Positions 1 through 9,130 are shown, numbered from the stretch's first letter. The stretch is DNA of 64,000 bases from Phenylobacterium sp. SCN 70-31 (GCF_001724605.1 NZ_MEEX01000006.1:62001-126000), one strand, 5' to 3'. Numbers and translations: made by a program. The notes: a model not told the origin generated them from the letters alone.

Positions 1-14
1 CGTCTCTGGACGTC

Positions 15-31
15 ATTCCATTATATGGAAC
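15..31. promoter_or_regulatory. IclR-like operator, copy 1
   Basis: Contains the perfect inverted repeat TTCCAT-TAT-ATGGAA. The 17-bp form matches the reverse complement of the site at 3102-3118 at 15 of 17 positions. It lies about 180 bp before the MFS carrier start. The size and symmetry resemble IclR-family operators; the regulator itself is not in the window. Confidence 0.55.
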
Positions 32-84
32 GATCCGCAAGCTGGAATTTTCCGGGCTGTCGCCCTGGGCCAGACGGTTCGAAT

Positions 85-101
85 GGTCCAAATAATGGAA
101 C
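85..101. promoter_or_regulatory. IclR-like operator, copy 2
   Basis: GGTCCAAATAATGGAAC keeps the TCCA/TGGA arms and the ATGGAAC half seen in copy 1, with a more degenerate left arm. It is about 110 bp before the MFS start, so copies 1 and 2 could act together on one promoter. Confidence 0.4.
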
Positions 102-209
102 ATAAGTTTGTAATTATGAACTGTGTTGACGAATTTGCGCCGTTTGAGGATGTTCGGGGAAAGAAGAGGACCTGCGGGCCAGCGGCGCGTGCGTTCAGGG
201 AGGGGAAGC

Positions 210-1616
210 TTGAGTATCAAAACCGCAGCGAACACGTCGGAGCCGCCTGCGTCCGCCACAGACTCCGCTGCCGGAGCAGGCTTCTCACCAGGCTACCAGC
301 GGCTTCTGGTGGGCGTGCTGGTGCTCGTCCTGATTCTGAATGTGCTCGACCGGCAGATCATCAACGTCCTCGCCGAACCGATAAAGCGGGACCTGGGCCT
401 TTCAGACACCCAGCTCGGCCTGGTGACGGGCCTGTTCTTCGCGATCTTCTACAATTCGGTCAGCATTCCGCTTGGCCGTATCGCCGACAATCTGCGCACC
501 AACCGGGTGCACCTGATCAGCGTCTGCCTGGCGTTCTGGTCCGGCATGACCGCGCTCTGCGGTACGGCCCAGACGTTCTGGCACCTGGTGCTGGCGCGGA
601 TCGGCGTGGCCACGGGCGAGGCGGGCTGCGTGCCGCCGGCGCACTCGCTCATCGCCGACACCGTGCCCAAGGCGAAGCTCGCGATGGCGCTGGCGATCTT
701 CGGGCTCGGCTCGCCGATCGGCGCGTTCCTGGGCAAATCCATCGGCGGGGTGTTGAACGATCTGTACGGGTGGCGCGCGGCCTTCTTCATTGTGGGGGTG
801 CCGGGCGTTCTCGTGGCCCTTCTCATGTGGCTCCTTCTGCGGGACCCGCGCAGGATGCGGACAGCGGAGTTGAGCCGCGCCGAGCCGAAGGTTCCGTTGC
901 GCGAGGTCATCGCCGAGATCCGCGGCTCGAAGGCCTTCGTGAACATCATCCTCGCGGTCGCCACCGCCGCACTGCTGGGCGCGGGCGGCAGCGTCTGGGG
1001 AATGATCCACTTCCTCCGCAACCACGAACTCTCCACCACCCAGGCCGGTCTTTGGCTGGGGGTGATCGGCGGCATCGGTGGGTCGCTCGGCACCTGGATC
1101 GGTGGGGTGCTGGCCGATCGGTGGGGCCAGAAGAATCCCCGCCACTACATGACGCCGCAGACGATCGGCCTGCTCTGCAACATCCCGTTCCTGTTCTTCG
1201 CCTGGTACACCCACAACTGGGTGCTGGCGATCGCCCTGCTGATCCTGCCGGACCTGTTCGACGATCTGTATTACGGCGGCACCTTCGCCTCGGTTCAGGG
1301 GCTCGTCAGCCGCCGTGTCCGGGCCACGGCGACGGCCAGCATGCTGTTCGTCACGACGCTGCTGGGGACCGGTTTGGGCGCGCTCTCGTTCGGTTTCGCC
1401 TCCGATCTCCTGAAGCCCTACGTGGGTGACAAGGAGAGCGTGCGCCTGGTCCTGATGGGATCGTCGTTCCTGTATGTGGTGCCGGCGTACTTCTTCTGGC
1501 GGGCCGGCTGCTTCCTCAAGGAAGAACTGGATCGCCGCGCCGCGATCGAGGCGAGCACCCTGGATACCGGGAAGGCGGAGTTCAACGCCCGCCTTCAGCA
1601 GGAAGACGGCGACTGA
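210..1616 (+). CDS. MFS transporter, spinster-like
   Basis: Twelve-helix major facilitator predicted to move a small organic acid across the inner membrane. An early DRQIINVLAEPIK-type segment and a GRIADN motif between helices 2 and 3 fit the spinster-like MFS group common in alphaproteobacterial catabolic clusters. The track opens at GTG 123, but TTG 210 follows a strong GGGAGGGG Shine-Dalgarno and removes a basic, non-conserved 29-residue extension, giving 468 residues. It is followed after 11 bp by the MatB-like ligase, so the two are probably cotranscribed. Two operator copies lie upstream. The substrate is unknown; a carboxylate is inferred from the neighbours. Confidence 0.85.
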   Translation: MSIKTAANTSEPPASATDSAAGAGFSPGYQRLLVGVLVLVLILNVLDRQIINVLAEPIKRDLGLSDTQLGLVTGLFFAIFYNSVSIPLGRIADNLRTNRVHLISVCLAFWSGMTALCGTAQTFWHLVLARIGVATGEAGCVPPAHSLIADTVPKAKLAMALAIFGLGSPIGAFLGKSIGGVLNDLYGWRAAFFIVGVPGVLVALLMWLLLRDPRRMRTAELSRAEPKVPLREVIAEIRGSKAFVNIILAVATAALLGAGGSVWGMIHFLRNHELSTTQAGLWLGVIGGIGGSLGTWIGGVLADRWGQKNPRHYMTPQTIGLLCNIPFLFFAWYTHNWVLAIALLILPDLFDDLYYGGTFASVQGLVSRRVRATATASMLFVTTLLGTGLGALSFGFASDLLKPYVGDKESVRLVLMGSSFLYVVPAYFFWRAGCFLKEELDRRAAIEASTLDTGKAEFNARLQQEDGD

Positions 1617-1627
1617 GCGCCGGGCCG

Positions 1628-3037
1628 ATGACGGGGAACTTCCACGACGACCTCCGCGCGGGCTTCGCGCCCGGACGGACCTGCTTCGCCCTGCCGGACG
1701 GGTCGGAGATCACCTACGGCGACCTCTCCGCCGCGGTGGACGGCGCGGCCGGACGGTTGCGCGCGGAGGGGGTGAGGCCCGGCGACCGTGTCGTTCTGGT
1801 CTGCGAGAAGAGCTGGGAGGTCGTGGCCGTCTATCTGGCTACGCTGAAGATCGGCGGCGTCTTCGTCCCGCTGAACCCGGCCTACACGCCGAGCGAACTG
1901 GACTACTTCCTCGGAGACTGCCGCCCGAGCGTGGTCGTCCGCGACGCGGAGGCTTTCGTCGCCGGCGCCGCTGGCCGGGGCGCCGGGGGGGTCGGCGACG
2001 CGTCCACCTGGGCCTGCTCTCCGACGCACGCCGCCTCGATCATCTACACCTCCGGCACGACGGGCCGACCGAAGGGCGCGATCCTGACCCACGGCGGCCT
2101 GCGGGCGAACGCGGAGGCGCTGCGGGCGGCGTGGGGGTTCTCGGCGTCGGACGTGCTGCTGCACGCGCTGCCCGTCTTCCACGTGCACGGGCTGTTCATC
2201 GCCCTCCACTGCGCCCTTCTGAGCGGGTCTCCGATGCTCTGGCTCCCGCGGTTCGACGAGGCCGAGGTGCTTGCCGGCCTGCGGCGCGCCACGGTGCTCA
2301 TGGGCGTGCCGACCTTCTACGTGCGCCTGCTGGCGAGGCCCGAGTTCACCCGAGACGTGGCGGCGGACGTGCGGCTCTTCGTGTCCGGCTCGGCGCCGTT
2401 GCCCCCCTCGGTCTTCGAGGCGTTCGAGGCCCGGACCGGCCAGCGGATCCTGGAGCGGTACGGGATGAGCGAGGCGCTGGTGATCGCCTCCAATCCGCTG
2501 GAGGGCGACAGGCTCGCCGGCAGCGTCGGGTTTCCCCTGGACGGCCTGCAGCTCCGGATCGCCGGCGGGGGAGACGTGGGGCCGGTCGAGGTGCGCGGCG
2601 ACAGCGTCTTCGTCGGCTATTGGGACCAGCCCGGAAAGACGGCCGATGCGTTCACGGCCGACGGCTTCTTCATCACCGGCGACGTGGGTCGCCTCGACGG
2701 GGACGGCCGCCTGTGGCTGTCGGGTCGGGAGAAGGATCTCATCATCACCGGCGGGCTGAACGTCTATCCGCCCGAGATCGAGCGCGTGATCGACAGCCTG
2801 CCCGGCGTCGCCGAATCCGCCGTGGTCGGCCTACCCCACAAGGACTTCGGGGAGGCCGTGACCGCCATCGTCTGCGGTGACGGGGATGAGGTGGAGATCA
2901 TCGCCGCCGCGCGCCGCAGCCTGGCTCCTTACAAGACGCCAAAGCGGGTGGTGTTCGTGGACACGCTCCCCCGCAACGCGATGGGCAAGGTCCAGAAGGC
3001 CCTTCTGCGGACGACGTTCTCCGACCTCTACGACTGA
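1628..3037 (+). CDS. MatB-like acyl-CoA synthetase (AMP-forming)
   Basis: A 469-residue ANL-superfamily enzyme that would activate a carboxylic acid through an acyl-AMP to its CoA thioester. Visible motifs are the P-loop YTSGTTGRPKGA (about residue 138), ERYGMSE, the hinge/TGD region ITGDVGRLDGDG, GREKDLIITGG and the C-terminal lysine in NAMGKVQKALL. Stretches such as ALPVFHVHGLF, LMGVPTFYVRLL and RLFVSGSAPL closely resemble rhizobial malonyl-CoA synthetase MatB, so a malonate-like dicarboxylate is the best guess. After ERYGMSE it has ALV where rhizobial MatB, as I recall it, has TNM, so specificity may differ. It sits 11 bp behind the MFS gene. Confidence 0.82.
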   Translation: MTGNFHDDLRAGFAPGRTCFALPDGSEITYGDLSAAVDGAAGRLRAEGVRPGDRVVLVCEKSWEVVAVYLATLKIGGVFVPLNPAYTPSELDYFLGDCRPSVVVRDAEAFVAGAAGRGAGGVGDASTWACSPTHAASIIYTSGTTGRPKGAILTHGGLRANAEALRAAWGFSASDVLLHALPVFHVHGLFIALHCALLSGSPMLWLPRFDEAEVLAGLRRATVLMGVPTFYVRLLARPEFTRDVAADVRLFVSGSAPLPPSVFEAFEARTGQRILERYGMSEALVIASNPLEGDRLAGSVGFPLDGLQLRIAGGGDVGPVEVRGDSVFVGYWDQPGKTADAFTADGFFITGDVGRLDGDGRLWLSGREKDLIITGGLNVYPPEIERVIDSLPGVAESAVVGLPHKDFGEAVTAIVCGDGDEVEIIAAARRSLAPYKTPKRVVFVDTLPRNAMGKVQKALLRTTFSDLYD

Positions 3038-3101
3038 TCCGGCGCGGCGTTTTCGGATGCGCTTGCGACTCCGAAGACTATGTGCATTATATCAAAAATA
3101 A

Positions 3102-3118
3102 GTTCCATATAATAGAAC
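3102..3118. promoter_or_regulatory. IclR-like operator, copy 3
   Basis: GTTCCATATAATAGAAC lies about 20 bp before the TonB receptor start. Its reverse complement differs from copy 1 at only two of 17 positions. Its place, in an AT-rich patch between matB and the receptor, suggests that the same regulator controls both transcription units. Confidence 0.55.
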
Positions 3119-3136
3119 TAAATTTGGGGAGGCTGA

Positions 3137-6067
3137 ATGATGCGAGCGACGATCTGGTGCGGTGCTTCCGCCATGGCGCTGATGCTGGGCTTCGGTCCGG
3201 CCGCGGTGGCGCAGTCGTCGGGCGGTGAGGGCGAGGTGGCGGAGGTCGTGGTGACCGGGTCGCGGATCGCCCGCGCCGACTACACGGCGGAGAGCCCGAT
3301 CGTGAGCCTCACCGCCGAGGCGGTCGAACTTGCGGGGCCCCAGACGCTGGAGGCCACGTTCAACCAGATGCCCCAGTTCTCGGCGACCAACGCCAACTCC
3401 AGCAGCAGCCCCGCCCGCCAGGGGCGGAACAACGCCAACCTCCGGGGCCTCGGCATCCAGCGGACGCTGATCCTGCTCGACGGTCGCCGGATGCAGCCGT
3501 CGGACGCGCTGGGCGCGATCGACCTGAACTCCATCTCCACCTCGCTGGTCGAGAACGTCGAGGTCATCACGGGCGGGGCGTCCGCCGTCTATGGCTCGGA
3601 CGCGATCGCCGGCGTGGTCAATTTCCGTCTGAAGCGCAACTTCACGGGCGTCGAACTGGACGCCCAGTATGGCGTGACCGAGCGTGGCGACGCCGAGGCG
3701 GTGAACCTCGCCCTCAGCCTCGGCGGTCCGATCTCGGACGGCCGCGGGCACATCATGGCCTCGATGTCGTACTACGACCGCGGCGCGGTCTTCCGCGGCA
3801 CGCGGTCGTTCTTCGAACGCTCGGGCGTCGCCGGCGCGCTCCAGGGCGGCGCGATCGTGTCCGACGCCACAAACCTCCCGACCCAGGCCGCCCTCAACGG
3901 CGTGTTCCAGGGGATCTATGGATCCGCGACGCCTCCGGCCCGCAATGCGCCGTTCGCCGTGAACCTCGACGGCACGATCCTGACCACCCAGTCTCCGATC
4001 CTCAACAACCGGTTCCCCGAAGGCCAGCCCTACATTTTCGACGAGGGCCGGCTGGGCTTCCCGCAGGGCGCCACCTATCCCCTGCAACAGCCCCTCGAAC
4101 GCTGGACCGCCTTCGTTCGCGGTCGCTACGAACTCACCGAGAGCGTCGAAGCGTATATCCAGTTCAATCACATGCAGTACGGGGCGCAATACAGCCGCCA
4201 GGGCTGGTCCGCCGGGGCCTCCGAACCGCGTGGGTTGATCCCGGTGACCAACCCGTTCGTGCCGCAGGAACTGCGCACGATCATGGCGTCCCGGCCCAAT
4301 CCGACCGCACCGATGTTCTTCACCTACAACACCGGCCGCGTCGGACGCACGATCTACGACTTCAAGTACTCGATCGACGAGTTCCTGGTCGGCCTGACAG
4401 GCCGGGGGCCGATCCGCGACTGGCGATGGGACGTCTACGCCTCGTACGGCAGCACGGACGCGTCGGAGGTGACGTCGGGCTTCATCAACGTCGAGGCCTG
4501 GCAATCGCTGGTCAATGCGCCCGACGGCGGCGCCAGCGTCTGCGCGGGCGGGTTCAACCCCTTCCTGCCGGAATCGCTCTCGGACACCGACCCGAAGTGC
4601 TTCGACTATCTGAACCGGGTCCTGCAGGAGCGCACGCAGTTCGAGCAGCAGGTCGTCGAAGGCACGATGCAGGGCGGACTGTTCGACCTGCCCGCCGGCG
4701 AACTGCGCTTCGCGGTGGGCGGCACCTACCGCCGGTCCACCTACGACTATCAGCCCGACGAGCAGCGGGTGCGCCAGACCGTGTGGCCCAACCAGCCGAC
4801 GGGCCGGGCCGGCGGCGCCTACGAAGTCTATGAGCTGTTCGGCGAGGTGTTCGTCCCGCTGATCCGCGATCAGCCTTTCATCCGGCACCTGAACGCCGAC
4901 GTCGCCTACCGCTTCTCGGACTACAGTTCGGTGGGAGCGGTCCACACCTACAAGGGCAGCCTCGACTGGGGCGTGATCGACAGCGTCCGGTTGCGCGGCA
5001 GCTATCAGCGGGCGATCCGCGCGCCCAGCCTGGGCGAACTGTACGCACCTCCCGAGCGCGCCTCCGCCGGCCTTGGCTCGACGAGCGTGGGCGGCGGTGA
5101 TCCCTGCGCCTCCAACTCGCGCTGGCGCGATCCCGCCCGCAACCCGGACCACGCCCGCGTGCGCCAGCTCTGCCTCGCCCAAGGCGTGCCGGATGTCGTC
5201 ATCGACCTCCTGCGCTTCGGGGGCAGCTCGGTCAGCGGCGTTGCGGCCGGCAACACCAACCTCCGCGAGGAGACGGCCGACACCTACACCGCGGGCGTGG
5301 TGTGGCAGAGCACGTTCGACAGCCCCTGGCTGAGACGCCTCCAAGTGTCGCTCGACTACTACAATATCCAGGTCGAGGATGCGGTCGGCGTGATCACGGC
5401 GCAGGTCGGCGTGCAGCGTTGCTTCAACACCGACGGAAGCTCAAACCCGAACTTCGACGTCAACAACTTCTTCTGCCAGCTCACGGATCGGCGCGTGGAC
5501 GGCGGCATCGAGACCCAGCGCCAGCCCACCCTCAACCTGGCTTCCTACGAGGTCGCCGGCGTGGACCTGCAACTGGACTGGCGCGGTGAACTGGCGGATC
5601 TCGGCGTCGGTGACGTGGGGGCGCTGAGCTTCAATCTCATCGTTTCCTATCTCGACAAGTACAAGATCCAGAACACCGTGGACTCCCCGTTCCTCAACTT
5701 CGCGGGAACGATCGGGAACAGCCAGATCGATCCGGGCGCCATCGCGTTCCCGGAATGGAAGGTGTCGGCGTCGCTGACCTGGGAGTATGGCCCGCTTTCG
5801 CTGACCGGCCGCTACCGGTGGTTCGATTCCATGACCCATTCGGCCGATGTCGGTTCGCCCACGCCCAGCCAGCCCGGTGTGAAGACCCGAAGCTATGCGG
5901 ACCTCGTCGCCACCTGGTCGTATGACGAAAAGACCCAGTTCCGCGCCGGGGTCCTCAACGTCTTCGACACCCAGCCGCCGGTCTGGACGGGGAACGGGAG
6001 CACCGACCTCGGCCTCTACGACCTCCTCCAGCGCCGGTACTACGTGGGCCTGAAGAAGTCCTTCTAG
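3137..6067 (+). CDS. TonB-dependent outer-membrane receptor
   Basis: A 976-residue receptor. It has a signal peptide (cleavage near AVAQSS, about residue 26) and then a plug domain with EVVVTGSRIAR at the TonB-box position, NLRGLGIQRTLILLDGRR and ASAVYGSDAIAGVVNF. A large beta-barrel follows and ends in the terminal-Phe signature RRYYVGLKKSF. The long barrel and the VVTGSRI start resemble the large Caulobacterales/Sphingomonad receptors for organic substrates rather than siderophore receptors. The start sits behind GGGGAGG. The operator just upstream and the MFS/ligase/MmgE neighbours suggest import of the acid handled by this cluster. Confidence 0.93.
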   Translation: MMRATIWCGASAMALMLGFGPAAVAQSSGGEGEVAEVVVTGSRIARADYTAESPIVSLTAEAVELAGPQTLEATFNQMPQFSATNANSSSSPARQGRNNANLRGLGIQRTLILLDGRRMQPSDALGAIDLNSISTSLVENVEVITGGASAVYGSDAIAGVVNFRLKRNFTGVELDAQYGVTERGDAEAVNLALSLGGPISDGRGHIMASMSYYDRGAVFRGTRSFFERSGVAGALQGGAIVSDATNLPTQAALNGVFQGIYGSATPPARNAPFAVNLDGTILTTQSPILNNRFPEGQPYIFDEGRLGFPQGATYPLQQPLERWTAFVRGRYELTESVEAYIQFNHMQYGAQYSRQGWSAGASEPRGLIPVTNPFVPQELRTIMASRPNPTAPMFFTYNTGRVGRTIYDFKYSIDEFLVGLTGRGPIRDWRWDVYASYGSTDASEVTSGFINVEAWQSLVNAPDGGASVCAGGFNPFLPESLSDTDPKCFDYLNRVLQERTQFEQQVVEGTMQGGLFDLPAGELRFAVGGTYRRSTYDYQPDEQRVRQTVWPNQPTGRAGGAYEVYELFGEVFVPLIRDQPFIRHLNADVAYRFSDYSSVGAVHTYKGSLDWGVIDSVRLRGSYQRAIRAPSLGELYAPPERASAGLGSTSVGGGDPCASNSRWRDPARNPDHARVRQLCLAQGVPDVVIDLLRFGGSSVSGVAAGNTNLREETADTYTAGVVWQSTFDSPWLRRLQVSLDYYNIQVEDAVGVITAQVGVQRCFNTDGSSNPNFDVNNFFCQLTDRRVDGGIETQRQPTLNLASYEVAGVDLQLDWRGELADLGVGDVGALSFNLIVSYLDKYKIQNTVDSPFLNFAGTIGNSQIDPGAIAFPEWKVSASLTWEYGPLSLTGRYRWFDSMTHSADVGSPTPSQPGVKTRSYADLVATWSYDEKTQFRAGVLNVFDTQPPVWTGNGSTDLGLYDLLQRRYYVGLKKSF

Positions 6068-6111
6068 CCCGCTTCCGACGAGGTCACCCCGCTCCTCCCG
6101 GGGATACTCAC

Positions 6112-6142
6112 GGACCAGGGCGCTGGGGGTGCGTCCTGGTCC
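6112..6142 (+). terminator. Hairpin between receptor and mmgE-like gene
   Basis: An 8-bp perfect stem, GGACCAGG/CCTGGTCC, around a 15-nt loop, 45 bp after the receptor stop and followed by AGCTTTC. The weak T-run suggests an attenuator or mRNA-stabilising stem that tapers expression into the next gene rather than a strong terminator. Confidence 0.4.
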
Positions 6143-6188
6143 AGCTTTCAGTTCAACCGATCGTGGCGGCGACGCCGATGGAGTTCAG

Positions 6189-7631
6189 ATGCGCGTCCAG
6201 TCAGGTGTGGGGCCGATCGAGGATGATGGGGCGGCGGGGGGAGTGTGGCTGACGCCATCCGTCACGGAACCTGTGGCGCGGTTCATCTCGGGCAGTCCGG
6301 AGGCGGAGATCTCCTCGGAGTTCAGGGATCTCGCCAAGCGACACATCCTCGACACCCTGGCCTCGATCGTCGCCTGCCGCGATCTGGAACCGTCCGTCCT
6401 GGCCCGGACCTTTGCGCTGGAGCAGAGCGGCGACGCCCGCCGCAACGCCGTCACCATCCTCGGCACGAGCGAGAAGGCCGCGCTGATCGATGCGGTCTTC
6501 GCCAGCGCGATGGCGGGGCACGGGGCCGAGATCAACGATTTCATCCCCTCGTCGTTCGTGCAGCCCGGACCTTCGATCGTCAGCGCCGCCTTGGCGCTCG
6601 CGGAGCTCCGCGGCGGCGGCGGCGACGCGGTGGTGCGCGCGGTGGTGACCGGCTACGAACTGGCCGGACGCATTCCAAGGGCGCTGGGAATCGACAACCT
6701 CCGGCGCTTCAACATCGCCAATCACGGCATTGGACCGGTGTTCGGCGTGGCCGCCGCGGCCGCATCCATGATGCGGCTGCCCGAAGACCGGATCGGCGAC
6801 CTGCTCTCGTACTGCGTCCAGCAGGCCTCGGGGTGCTATCAGTGGCTCCTCGACGTCGAGCACATCGAGAAGTCCTTCGTCTTCGCCGGTCTGGGAGCCA
6901 GGGCCGGCCTGCAGGCGGCGCTGTTCACCGAGGCCGGCTTCCGCGGCGTCCGCAAGGCTCTCGATCATCCGGCGGGCTGGATGGGATCGGCGACCTTCAC
7001 CGGACCGGGGTCCGACGCCGACCGCAACTATCTCATAGAGGATCTGGGCGTCCGCTCCGAACTGCCGCTGACGGCCTACAAGCGCTTCCCGGTCGGCGGG
7101 CCGACCCAGCCGGCGGTCCAGGGGATCCTCGAACTGCTCCCGGAGGTGGATGTCGCCGACGTCGAGCGCATTCGCATCGAGATGCCGGGCCGCTGGGAGG
7201 CGTTCCGCGACGCCGAGATGCCGGCCCTGAATCTGCGCTATCTGATGGCCATCATCCTGCTGGACGGCGAACTCGACTTCGTGGGGGCCCAGTCGCTCGA
7301 ACGCATGCACGGCGACGCCGCGGTCCGGGCGCTGATGGAGCGTGTCGAGGTCGTCCACGATCCCGAGCAGGAGCATGCGCCCGGAGAGGCCCGCCGCGAG
7401 TCGGCCCGGGTGAGCGTCCGCCACGCCTCGGGACGGACGCTCGAGATTTTCGTGCCCTATGTGGTCGGGTTCCCTTCGCATCCCATGAGCCGGGGCGAGG
7501 TCGAGGCCAAGGCCCTCGAACTTCTCTCCCGGCCTCTCGGACGTGGGAAGGCCGAAGCGATCGTCGCGGCGGTGCGCGACCTGGAGGCCGCGACCGAGGT
7601 TTCCAGCCTGATCGCTCTGATCTCCCGCTGA
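6189..7631 (+). CDS. MmgE/PrpD family protein
   Basis: A 480-residue member of the MmgE/PrpD family, which includes 2-methylcitrate dehydratase, cis-aconitate decarboxylase and iminodisuccinate epimerase. Typical segments are RDLAKRHILDTLASIVAC near the N-terminus, GHGAEINDF, NIANHGIGPVFGVAAAAA and YKRFPVGGPTQPAVQGI, followed by the smaller C-terminal domain. The track begins at GTG 6129; ATG 6189 has a GGAG six bases upstream and is preferred. It lies downstream of the TonB receptor and is probably the intracellular enzyme of this cluster. The exact reaction cannot be read from sequence. Confidence 0.85.
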   Translation: MRVQSGVGPIEDDGAAGGVWLTPSVTEPVARFISGSPEAEISSEFRDLAKRHILDTLASIVACRDLEPSVLARTFALEQSGDARRNAVTILGTSEKAALIDAVFASAMAGHGAEINDFIPSSFVQPGPSIVSAALALAELRGGGGDAVVRAVVTGYELAGRIPRALGIDNLRRFNIANHGIGPVFGVAAAAASMMRLPEDRIGDLLSYCVQQASGCYQWLLDVEHIEKSFVFAGLGARAGLQAALFTEAGFRGVRKALDHPAGWMGSATFTGPGSDADRNYLIEDLGVRSELPLTAYKRFPVGGPTQPAVQGILELLPEVDVADVERIRIEMPGRWEAFRDAEMPALNLRYLMAIILLDGELDFVGAQSLERMHGDAAVRALMERVEVVHDPEQEHAPGEARRESARVSVRHASGRTLEIFVPYVVGFPSHPMSRGEVEAKALELLSRPLGRGKAEAIVAAVRDLEAATEVSSLIALISR

Positions 7632-7643
7632 CCCGCCGTCGGA

Positions 7644-7669
7644 TCGACCGGCCCTCGCAGGCCGGTCGA
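7644..7669 (+). terminator. Strong hairpin after mmgE-like gene
   Basis: A perfect 10-bp stem, TCGACCGGCC/GGCCGGTCGA, with a 6-nt loop, 12 bp after the stop codon. There is no T-run, so it may be a Rho-assisted terminator or an mRNA 3' end stabiliser closing the catabolic cluster. Confidence 0.45.
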
Positions 7670-7765
7670 GAGGCGTCGTCGGCAGCGGTGAGGGGGGTGG
7701 CCACTTCGCCGCCGGCGGGACTCATCAAGAAGAGAGGCCCGCAATGCGTGGCGACAACAGTTGCA

Positions 7766-7949
7766 TGAACTCCCCAACCAGCGCCAAGCTCAGCCGCCTG
7801 GCCTTCCTGGCTCGCGATCCGCAGTGGCGAACTTGGATGGCGAGCAACCCGCGTGTCTGAAGCTACGAATGTTGCTCAAGGCAGAGCTGCCGCTGGCGTG
7901 GGCCGATCGGCGTGCGTGGTTTGAGCGGATGCGCGCTGCCGCCGGCTGA
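7766..7949 (+). pseudogene. Serine recombinase C-terminal remnant (copy A)
   Basis: After two compensating one-base indels relative to copy B, the reading ends in LLKAELPLAWADRRAWFERM and a TGA. This resembles the extreme C-terminus of long zinc-ribbon serine recombinases (an APD...GxQP...LPLxWxxQR pattern). No N-terminal catalytic domain is present in the window, so it is a fragment. Confidence 0.45.
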
Positions 7950-8219
7950 TTCTTACTGAGAGCTATTTCCATGCACGGCTCGGAGGCGTCTCCGAGTCGT
8001 CTCTCATGGTTTGCCCCGCTGTTATCTCCCCGTTCTCAGGGGGAAGCCGTCGCGGTCTCCAGGTCGCGGAGAATGAGCCCGATGTCGGGGATGTTTGGGG
8101 GCCATTTGAGAGGCGCCGCATATGGGCGGGTGACGGAACGCGTGTCGTCAAAGCCCCGAAAGTCGAGCCTTTCTCCGGGCCCGATGCCGCAGAGACGGCT
8201 TTGGGTGACTGCGTGGCGG
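7766..8219. repeat. Long direct repeat, copy A
   Basis: About 454 bp and, by eye, about nine bases in ten identical to 9131-9574. Differences include single-base indels and a block around 8115-8130 (CATATGGGCGGG) missing from copy B. Both copies end in GACTGCGTGGCGG; in copy B this runs into the 3' end of the tRNA-Ser gene. The repeat carries the decayed recombinase tail. Confidence 0.8.
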
Positions 8220-8259
8220 TGGAAGCAGTCAAGAGACGAACCGTCTCCGACGGGTCCTG

Positions 8260-8727
8260 CTATGCGAGCGGGATCAGTTTCGTGCGGATGAAATCGATGC
8301 GGCCAAGAAGATTCTCGGCGTGCTCCCGGGTGGGAGCGACCGGAATCGGATAGCTGTCCGCGAGATCGCGGCCCGCCAGGACGTTGTCGGCCCAATCCTG
8401 GGCGATGGCGCAGTACAGTTCCAGCGCAAGAGCCGGCGTCGGCGTGTCGTCCGTTTCGAAGTGCATCGACGGCAGATTGCCGACCACGACCCAGCGCTCG
8501 GCGTCTTCGGGTCTCGCGCCAGGTTCACGCCGGGCAAGGAAGAGCGAGATGACGGGAGCGACGCCGAAGGCGAGAACGAGATCTGCGATGGGCGGGTTCC
8601 ACCTGTATGTATGCAGATAGCGCCAAGCCTCGGCTCGCAGCACTTCCAGCTGGTCGAGCTCCTCCTTGCCCTCGTAGTCGAGATTTTCACCCGTCGGAAA
8701 CGAGGAGGTGTCGATCAGCTGGCTCAT
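8260..8727 (-). CDS. Hypothetical protein, orphan between repeats
   Basis: A 155-residue acidic, soluble protein I do not recognise. The composition is convincingly coding, with alternating hydrophobic patches such as PPIADLVLAFGVAPVISLFLARR and a tail LLGRIDFIRTKLIPLA. There is no signal peptide, and the strong hydrophobic stretches are too short for a clear membrane span. The ATG at 8727 has only a weak upstream GGAAG. It is the only intact gene between the two long direct repeats, so it may be cargo left from the element that used the tRNA-Ser site. Confidence 0.6.
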   Translation of the reverse strand: MSQLIDTSSFPTGENLDYEGKEELDQLEVLRAEAWRYLHTYRWNPPIADLVLAFGVAPVISLFLARREPGARPEDAERWVVVGNLPSMHFETDDTPTPALALELYCAIAQDWADNVLAGRDLADSYPIPVAPTREHAENLLGRIDFIRTKLIPLA

Positions 8728-9130
8728 CTGAAGATGCTATCGCGCTTCCGTTAAAGAGCAAGAACAAGAAGGCAACGCGGGCTGTAGACCGGCAGCGCTG
8801 AAATTCATATGACGTCCCCCGGCTTCGGCAGATGGTCGTCCGGCGCGGGGAAGCCGGCCATGTCATACCAGAAGTGGACGGGGTTAGGCGCTACGCTGCG
8901 AAACGTCGGGGCTGGTGGAAAACGGCCCTGGCGGCGCAGCCGCAGTCCATGACCGTACTAAAACTCTGCCAAATTCGCCCGAGAACGGGTGACAACTTAC
9001 TTGACTCAGTGACGGCTAAGCCGATGCGGCATAGCTTCCCGTTCGATGGGCGGCGCGCGCGAGGTCATACCGGCGGAGGAATACGACCGCTGGGTACCGG
9101 TTAGGCTTCGGTCCAAGCGGCCAAGGCGCC
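8728..9130. other. Intergenic stretch with no recognisable gene
   Basis: About 400 bp between the orphan gene and repeat copy B. The only open frame (8832-9104, plus) has no family resemblance and atypical composition. The sequence is less GC-rich in places (around 8950-9020) than its surroundings, which fits eroded mobile DNA. Confidence 0.5.

Noticed and set aside
4842-4857. GTTC...GTTC as a LexA box
   Set aside because: Spacing is 8, not 7, and it is inside the TonB receptor gene.
3092-5344. A 750-codon minus-strand ORF over the TonB receptor gene
   Set aside because: High GC leaves few stops; the translation is Arg/Ala/Gly-rich with no domain, whereas the plus strand encodes a complete receptor.
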